NCBI GenBank assembly: GCA_031835245.1
Contig: JAVKOQ010000108.1
Coordinates: forward strand, 106,730 to 170,729
Reading direction: 5' to 3'
DNA length: 64,000 bases
Source of the DNA: Balamuthia mandrillaris
Taxonomy: Eukaryota > Discosea > Longamoebia > Balamuthiidae
Shown here: piece by piece, positions 54,346-61,001 of the stretch
Layout: each line of letters begins with the position of its first letter
How positions within the stretch are numbered: position 1 is the stretch's first letter
Translations under genes and position numbers: made by a program
The notes under the pieces: model-generated
The model's input: only the letters and a program-made list of their open reading frames with translations
Told to the model about the DNA's origin: nothing
The model's database searches: none

Positions 54346-55146
54346 TGCCTAAATCCTTTAGGTCCTTATATTAAACAAAAGTTTCAATTACATAATTAGT
54401 TTTTGTGTTTTAGCAACAAAGTCCATATAAAGGCATCATGTGTTTTTCCCTGCTAAAAGTCTTGTGTTTCCCTCTATCCTTTCAGGCCAGACTTGTCATG
54501 CAGTAGTTTTCTTGTAGAAGAACAGGTTTCAACTCTCTCTTCCTCGCCCTCACTCCTGCTCTTTTTCTCTCTGTGACTCTTTCTCTTTCTATGTGGCCAT
54601 CTTCTGATTTACTTTTTCATTTGAAATAGTCTGGCCTATGCCATTAAAAGCAAAAACAAGTCATCAACTTGTTGGAAAACCTGGCCAACAACAGCTCCTG
54701 TGCTCTTCTCCAGCCCTTGAGAATACATGGTGTTGAGGAAGAAGTGCCACCAGAGGCTCCTGACACTCTTCTCCATCCCTTTCCTCTCCTCTCTTTTTTT
54801 TATTTTGTGCTATCTTTCTTATGCACCTATTGGTCTCCTGGTGTTATATCACACTTCCTATGTTTGCTTTTTCATCAATAACATGACCAAGTCTGCACAT
54901 CTTAATGTTGCTGAGTTAAAAGAAAAGCTTTTAGAACAAGCCAAGGCATTTCATTTGCCAAGAGAGCTAGAAAGGCGAATCTGCAAGCACTCTATGAAGA
55001 TACAACCAACATGGGAAAAGAAAAAGAGGATGCTGCAAAGGATTGCCAATGAACGTTGCATCAAGGCTCTGCTGAAGAAGTCCAGCTGTATTGTGAGAGT
55101 GGCAGTGTGCATAATAAGCTTGCACAACTTCAATGGTCAGCATTGA
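54346..55146 (+). other. Unrecognised stretch with a possible short frame
   Basis: About 800 bp with no clear family. From about 54883 a plus frame reads MTKSAHLNVAELKEKLLEQA then KAFHLPRELERRICKHSMKI, which looks coding (helical, charged) and ends near 55146. Upstream, a hydrophobic run (54790-54880) in the same frame looks like intron sequence. It may be an exon of another mobile gene. Nothing can be named. Confidence 0.3.
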
Positions 55147-55154
55147 CTGAAAGA

Positions 55155-55300
55155 TTTGAGGGCTTGCTTGGCCTTGGTGATCCTCTCCTTGGCATGAGTG
55201 GACATTCCCCACTTTCCTCAAACCACAGTCCCAGGTACTTGGCCTCCTTCACATGTTTCACAGCCTCCCCCTTAAGTCTTTACTCTTGAAAATGAGCCTT
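55155..55300 (-). mobile_element. Short LINE fragment, minus strand
   Basis: The minus strand carries the same YLGLWFEESGE region as the LINE at 50438-51498 (shared block GCTTGCTTGGCC...AAACCACAGTCCC), plus about 70 bp further 5' (VKHVKEAKYLG), which the larger copies lack. It is a piece of the same family, truncated at both ends. Confidence 0.7.
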
Positions 55301-55310
55301 CTTTCCTTGA

Positions 55311-56126
55311 TGAAAAAAGGAAAAGTTCCTTGAAACCTGAGTAAAAGTTTAAAGCCCCTGGAAAAGTTCCTAGAAAAATGTTTCCTTATATAGGAATTTT
55401 TCTAGGTAAATTCCTTATAAGCCACGCACTGGTGTCTATCATCTGAAGGAGCTCTCTCCAGTTTACCTTGCCAGTTTTTGCTGGAGTATCTTATCCTTTC
55501 CTTGCTGTTACTGAAACAAAAATTTCCTTTTTAAAACACAGACAAGAGTAAATGAAGGAAAAAAGGGCATTGTGCAACCAAGCAGGATCAATTGTGAAGG
55601 AGCGGCACTTTTTAGCAGTACTTTTTCTGCAAGTGAGAGCAAAAGAGAAGGTGGTCAGGTTTTATTTGGCTTCATTTGGTTGTGGCGAACTCGTGTCTCA
55701 TCAGTATTTGCATGGCTGACAACGTTTCCTCCTCAAAGAAACTATAAGAAAGAAAGTATCGAGGTGAAAGGCTGACAACTTTAATGAGCATGGCAGAAAG
55801 AACATGAAAGTTCAGGGAACAACAAAAGAAACAAGTTCTCTGTCAGTTCATTCCTACAACCCTGAAACACAGAGAATTAGCAACACAATATAAACAAAAA
55901 GGAGAATCTCCTTTTGGAAATTTGAAAAGGCAAAAAATTATTTTTAAAATATTTTTTTGAAAACATTTTTATTATTATTGTTTTGAGGGTTGTTATTTCA
56001 AAAACAGAATTTAATTGTCTAAATTGTCTTTTCCTTTATCTTTTTTTGACTTGATTGAGAAGATGTGTTACTATCAGAATCTGAAAAATCCTCATCACAA
56101 TTACTATTGTTCTTGGATAGGGAAAA
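55311..56126. other. Unassigned AT-rich DNA with small inverted repeats
   Basis: No gene is recognised. It includes CCTAGAAAAAT...ATTTTTCTAGG (about 55371-55407) as a 11-bp-arm hairpin and a run of AT-rich sequence near 55930-55990. The palindrome at 55897-55915 belongs to the direct repeat described separately. Confidence 0.3.
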
Positions 56127-56545
56127 ATGCAGAAAAATAGGACACTGCCACGCAAGAGCACTGAATTGATTGACAATCAGGAGAGGGAACAGGTCCTATG
56201 TCGATGGGTGGATCTGGCCATGAAGGAACGTCTTAGACAGGGGACCCTAAATGGTAATCATTTGTGGAAGCCCACTTTGCAAGCTATGCAAAAAGAGGCA
56301 AAGATTCCTGAGTGTTTTGTCAAAGGGGATAAGTTAAATCAGTTTTTGGAGGAAGCGTTCAAGTTGGCAGTGGAAAAGTATGGACACTTGAACACTACCA
56401 CAGTCAAGATTCCTTCTCCCAGGGTTAACCAAAAGGAGGAGGACGACAGAGGGACAGAGGATCAGTGTAACTCGGCAGTGGATTCACCCTACCGAGAGGA
56501 AGGGACATGGAACACAGTACAAACAAAAAGGAGAATCTCCTTTTG
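55881..56545. repeat. ~33-bp direct repeats flanking a short gene, each with a palindrome
   Basis: Near-identical blocks (CACAATATAAACAAAAAGG-type) occur at about 55883-55916 and 56513-56545. Each contains the palindrome AAAAGGAGAATCTCCTTTT (55897-55915 and 56526-56544). They bracket most of the frame at 56127. They could be a target duplication, short terminal repeats, or recombination footprints. Confidence 0.8.
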
Positions 56546-56636
56546 CTTCTCACTTGGATTATATGGCAAAAAAAAATATTTTTCAGGTCTTAAAAAAATA
56601 TTTTTCTTAAAAATTAATTTTCAGTCAAAAAAATAA
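56127..56636 (+). CDS. Unrecognised protein, possibly element-borne
   Basis: A frame of about 130-169 codons from the ATG at 56127. It reads MQKNRTLPRKSTELIDNQER, EQVLCRWVDLAMKERLRQGT, LNGNHLWKPTLQAMQKEAKI, and KLNQFLEEAFKLAVEKYG, then a polar linker. The last ~25 codons run into AT-rich sequence and are probably not coding. Trp spacing and helices recall small DNA-binding domains but no family is recognised. It starts just after a 600-bp repeat-rich spacer. No introns are evident. Confidence 0.4.
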   Translation: MQKNRTLPRKSTELIDNQEREQVLCRWVDLAMKERLRQGTLNGNHLWKPTLQAMQKEAKIPECFVKGDKLNQFLEEAFKLAVEKYGHLNTTTVKIPSPRVNQKEEDDRGTEDQCNSAVDSPYREEGTWNTVQTKRRISFCFSLGLYGKKKYFSGLKKIFFLKINFQSKK

Positions 56637-56664
56637 TATTTTTCCTTTAACAAAAATAATAAAA

Positions 56665-56932
56665 TGTTAGAAAGGGTGAATAACACGAACGGACGGGGCC
56701 AAAACGTATTATTCAAGAGGGAACAAAGGAACAAAAAGTGTCAGGAGAGAAAGGTGTGGTGTGAACTAAACAAAACTAACTAACTAAAAGAAAGAGAGAA
56801 GGAAGCAACGGAATAAAAGGAAGAAGCCTAGCAATGTGGCAACAGGCGATTGGTCCACGTCAAGGATGTCGACAGGAAGAAAAGGAAAGGAAAGGGGCAA
56901 CAGAACTAATATGTTGAGAGTAATTCTCAACA
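56665..56932. mobile_element. LTR-like fossil, second family, copy 2
   Basis: A 268-bp unit, TGTTAGAAAGGGTGAATAAC to TTCTCAACA, aligned end to end with 49934-50185 in the same orientation. It keeps more CpG than the other copy (for example CACGAACGGACGG against CATGAATGGACTG). It lies in A-rich flanks, so a target duplication cannot be judged. TG...CA ends suggest a solo LTR; this is inference. Confidence 0.5.
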
Positions 56933-57231
56933 AAAAAATGTTTTTTAATTTCTAAAAATATTTTTTATGGTTTGAGAACATTTTTTAAGTTCTAAAAATT
57001 ATTTTTTATAAAGCATTATTAAAAGACATTTAATATAAAAAATCTACTATTAAACATTAAACAAAATACAAAGATTTATGAATGCTGTTTTTCGAATCTA
57101 TCTAATTCTGCATAAATTTGAGCTTTGTAAGCAAAAGATAATTTGTGATCTGAAGTTAATGCTAAAGGACCCCAAATAAAAGATGCTTGATGTATGTTTT
57201 GTGTTTCCTTTTGTAAAAAATAACATTGACC
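56933..57231. other. AT-rich spacer downstream of the transposase-like gene
   Basis: About 300 bp of TTTTTTAATT-like sequence and the likely 3' UTR of the minus-strand transposase-like gene. Nothing else is seen. Confidence 0.4.
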
Positions 57232-59302
57232 TCATTTTGTATACCATAATACAGTAGCTTTACAAGGTGTTGTGGAATGAACAAATGCAAGCCAAAAGTC
57301 CTCTGAAGAACCATCTTTTGGACAAATAGCATAAATGTGATTGGCTAAAATATGGAAAGGTATGCAAGTAGCACAACCAGATGTTGTGACTTGAGATGAA
57401 AATTCGATTGAAGAGGAGGAAGCAGCTGAAGTCAAAGAAGTGGATGCAGAGAATGAAGGAGTATGTTGTCGATTTAAAGCAGTCATAGGTTGAAACAAAG
57501 TAAAAAAAGGATTATCCAAAGGGGATGAAGGGTGTTGTAAATTATAAATCAATGCTTGTAAGCGAAGTTTGGAAGAAAGCAAAATAGTAGAAAAAGTAGA
57601 TTGAGTACCTCGAATGCATTCTTCTTCTACACAAGATTTGGGTATCAAATGAGGAATATGAGTGGAATATAAAGATAGATTTGGAAATCCTTTTATCAAT
57701 GAAATGGGTTTGCTCCAAGGAGCATGAATGTTGGATTTCACTTGTAAAATGGGCCATATTGGAGGGCAGGTCATTGTAGGAGTGGGATAAATAAATTTGA
57801 AAAATAGAGGTTGGGAATGACCTTCAAGATTTACCATGAAAGGATGCAACCAACCTTTGAAATCCCAGACCCATTCCAAAGGATGTAATTCTGGACGAGT
57901 TTCATCCGTTAAATAAGAAGAGTTAATGAATGTAAAGAATTGCTCCAAGCTTTCAATATCAAATTTGAGTAATGCTTTACGAAAGGTAGAAAACATTTGA
58001 TCCACATCTTCATGAGTATGTCCAGGTGGCAAAAAGCAAAGTTTGATCTTGGAAAACATCTTGAGATGCACCAACCAACATAAAAAGGCCAATAAATACT
58101 TGTTTTTGTTTTCTTTATAGCAGTTGTCAGCTTGAAGGTAGAGGGTTTGGTTGGGATGGGCTCAAATGGGTTGTTGTAATGTTTGCATGAGAAAGTAAAA
58201 TAAATGACTAATTACTAAATTGGCATCACGTGACCACTGATCAAAATGATAACGCAGATAACAATGATGATGCTCATGATCTATCAGTCCAAAACAAGAG
58301 ATACCAATAAACTTTTTGATGGTCCAGCCTTTTGGGGGAGTATGATGATGGGGAAGAGGAATGGCCTCTGTATAATCCATAATGATGGAATTGTATTTGA
58401 AAGGAGAGGCTTTGGCTTTAGCACGATGCTTGTAATACTTCTCTTTGTGTAAAAAAACAAAGTGCAAATGATCACTTCGTTCCTTTTGTAAGCCTTGCAA
58501 TGCCTCCACACTCTTGCATTGTTTAAAACGAACTAGAAGCTGAGCACATTGATCACATTTTCCTAATCTGGTTTGCTAATACAGAAAGCAATAACAATTA
58601 TTCATCAACAGGTTGTTAGAATAAAAACAATGAATCATTCCTTTCTTTTGACAAACTCTCTCAACAAACAAAGCTTACCTTGGAAAAATGAACATAAGAG
58701 AAATCTTCATGCAACATTTGCAAAAAGCGTGCATAACTGATGCTTTGATCATGTCCCAGGCTTAATACCATTTCTTGATACAAGGCTTTTCGATTCAATA
58801 TCATTGGAATCTGAATGACTTCAAAGTTTGGCAAGGATTCTCCCATATTGGCAAAGTACACTGTGAGCCAGGCTTTGGTTTGCGAATAGGTGGTGGAGTG
58901 CCAAACCAGGCTACGATTGTGATGAAGAGGTAAAGTGGCTCCCGTTTTCCACAAGTCCATGCAGGCATAAAACTTCTTATTGGAAAGGGCCAGCCATAAT
59001 TGGATTGCTTTGTAACAAACCAGATGACCAGCCAAAAGCAATCGTTGCTTGGGGGGCCTGACAGCTCTGGTCTCTTGATAAGGGCCATAAGAAAGAAACA
59101 AGCAATCCACAAGAAATTTGGTTCTGGCTTGTTCTGAGTCCAGTGTCCAATAATAGGTGCGCATCTCTTGAAAATCCTCTGATGAAATGCTAGAAAAACA
59201 GTATTGTTGACAGCAGTAACTGTGCTTTGAAGTCCGGATATGTTGCTCTGAAAAAAACCGACGTGCAGTGCTTTTCAGTTTGGATACTGGTTGGAAGGCC
59301 AT
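57232..59302 (-). mobile_element. Transposase-like gene with GHTHEDVDQ motif (one intron, one stop)
   Basis: Probably a DDE/RNase-H-fold transposase of a poorly described eukaryotic family (DUF7869-like by my recollection of its motifs). Two exons join cleanly: 59302-58679 (MAFQPVSKLKSTARRFFSEQ ... YVHFSK) and 58575-57232, with a 103-nt GT-AG intron. Exon 1 has CCQQYC and a long basic region. Exon 2 starts LGKCDQCAQLL (CxxC), then YNSIIMDYTEAIPLP (first Asp), TLYLQADNCYKENKNKYLLA (second Asp), FLPPGHTHEDVDQMFSTFRK (conserved His/Glu/Asp), then PLEWVWDFKGWLHPFM. About 660 residues. One in-frame TGA near 58160 splits exon 2 in a region of high similarity on both sides, in a CpG-decay setting. 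No terminal inverted repeats were located. It diverges from the ParB-like gene across the palindrome array. Confidence 0.65.
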
Positions 59303-59639
59303 GGTGCTCTTTTTCTACTGCAATGATGTCCTATCTAAAGAAACCTCATAAGTCAGCCAGAAGAATCAATAAAAGCTAAACACTTTACAAGAAAAAAAAT
59401 GGCGGCAGAATAGATAAATAATCAAAAGGGTATAAGAGGGTATTGGCTGTGCTGTATGACACAAGATCTGCCCTTCACAATGAAGGTTGCTAAATTCTTT
59501 GTTGAAAAGAAAGGGCGCTTTTGCATTGTATGACGCACTCAACACTCTTGCTTGCTAGAAAAATTTGAAAAAATTTGCTTTTCATTGGATAGGAAGGATA
59601 GCCAATGCCTTTCATACAATAGTAGAGAAAGCCGAAGAG

Positions 59640-60590
59640 GGCTGATCTGCACTGCATGGCATAGCCAATGCCAGCCATACAAAAGAAAAGAGAGCAGAAA
59701 AGGGCTGATCTGCACCATATGGCGCAGCCCATGCCTGCCTATCAAAAGAAAAAATGGTGGAAAAAGGCTGATCTGCACCATACGGTGCAGCCCATGCCCC
59801 TCATACAAAAGAAAAGAGAGCGGGAAAGGGCTGATCTGCACTATATGGCGCAGCCAATGCCTGCAAAACAAAAGAAAAAATTGAGTAAAAGGGCTAATCT
59901 GCACCGTATGGTGCAGCCCATGCCTGCCATACAAAAGAAAAAATTGTGAAAAAAGGCTGATCTGCGCCATATGGCGCAGCCCATGCCTGTCATACAAAAG
60001 AAAAGAGAGCGGAAAAGGGCTGATCTGCGCCATACGGCGCAGCCCATGCCTGTCATACAAAAGAAAAGAGAGCAGAAAAGGGCTGATTTGCACTGTACGG
60101 TGCAGCCCATGCCAGCCATACAAAAGAAAAGAGAGCAGAAAAGGGCTGATCTGCGCTGTACGGTGCAGCCCATGCCAGCCATACAAAAGAAAAGAGAGCA
60201 GAAAAGGGCTGATCTGCGCTGTATGGCGCAGCCCATTCCTGCCATACAAAAGAAAAGAGAGCAGAAAAAGGCTGATCTGCGCCATATGGCGCAGCCCATT
60301 CCTGCCATACAAAAGAAAAGAGAGCAGAAAAGGGCTGATCTGTGCTGTACAGCGCAGTCCATGCCAGCCATACAAAAGAAAAGAGAGCAGAAGAGGGCTG
60401 ATCTGCACTGCACGGCGTAGCCAATGCCAGCCATACAAAAGAAAAGAGAGCAGGAAAGGGCTGATCTGCGCCGTACAGCGCAGCCCATGCCTGTCATACA
60501 AAAGGGCAGATCTGCACCATACAGCCGATGCCAGCCATACAAAAGAAAAGAGAGTGGGAAAGGGCTGATCTGCGCTGTACAGTGCAGCCA
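59640..60590. repeat. 63-bp tandem array with 18-bp palindromes (~15 units)
   Basis: About fifteen head-to-tail units of 63 bp, each GGCTGATCTGCGCCATACGG-like followed by CGCAGCCCATGCC, then CATACAAAAGAAAAGAGAGC and a purine tail. The core palindrome is CTGCGCCGTACGGCGCAG by consensus. Variants change CpG to TpG or CpA at any of four CpGs. One unit is shortened near 60497-60535. Since 63 is divisible by three, open frames run through in several frames (FLLYGWHGL-like repeats); these are not believed to be genes. A degenerate pair in opposite orientation sits just left (59447 and 59519). Confidence 0.97.
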
Positions 60591-61001
60591 ACGTGCTAGT
60601 CTTGAAAATTGAATGCAAGCAAAAAAACAAAAGAAAAAGGGATAATGGCATAGCAATGCTGGTCTCTCTTTCAAACAAAATGCAGGCTGAACAGATTTGA
60701 CAACTGAGAACAATACAAACCGTTATGCCTCACAGTCCTTTCACAAGTTGAACTCAAAAGAAAGAATCATGAGGTTGGATGTAAGAAAGCACATTCAAGC
60801 CCCTTTATTATGAGAACAAAATGCTTTTGAATTTCCTTCAACTTGCTGTCACTTCTTCCAGCACCATATCAGTGATGCTCTCTGTCATTGGTTGCCCTCC
60901 ACAAAGTCTGCAGCAAACCACAACGATTTGACTACCAATTAAATGAAATTTGAAAGAAAAAAAAGAGGGCCAAAAGCAAAACAAACTCCCAAAATTTTAG
61001 T
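60591..61001. other. Spacer between the palindrome array and the ParB-like gene
   Basis: About 410 bp, AT-rich. It would contain the promoter of the ParB-like gene. No gene or motif recognised. Confidence 0.4.

Noticed and set aside
59640-60590. CRISPR array
   Set aside because: Units are contiguous 63-bp tandem repeats without unique spacers, in a eukaryotic mobile region, with no cas-like gene.
59539-60713. Long frames on both strands encoding 21-residue repeats (FLLYGWHGL- or AIQKKREQKRAD-like)
   Set aside because: They exist in several frames at once because the DNA repeat is 63 bp and lacks stops. Conservation is in the DNA palindrome, not in any one protein frame.
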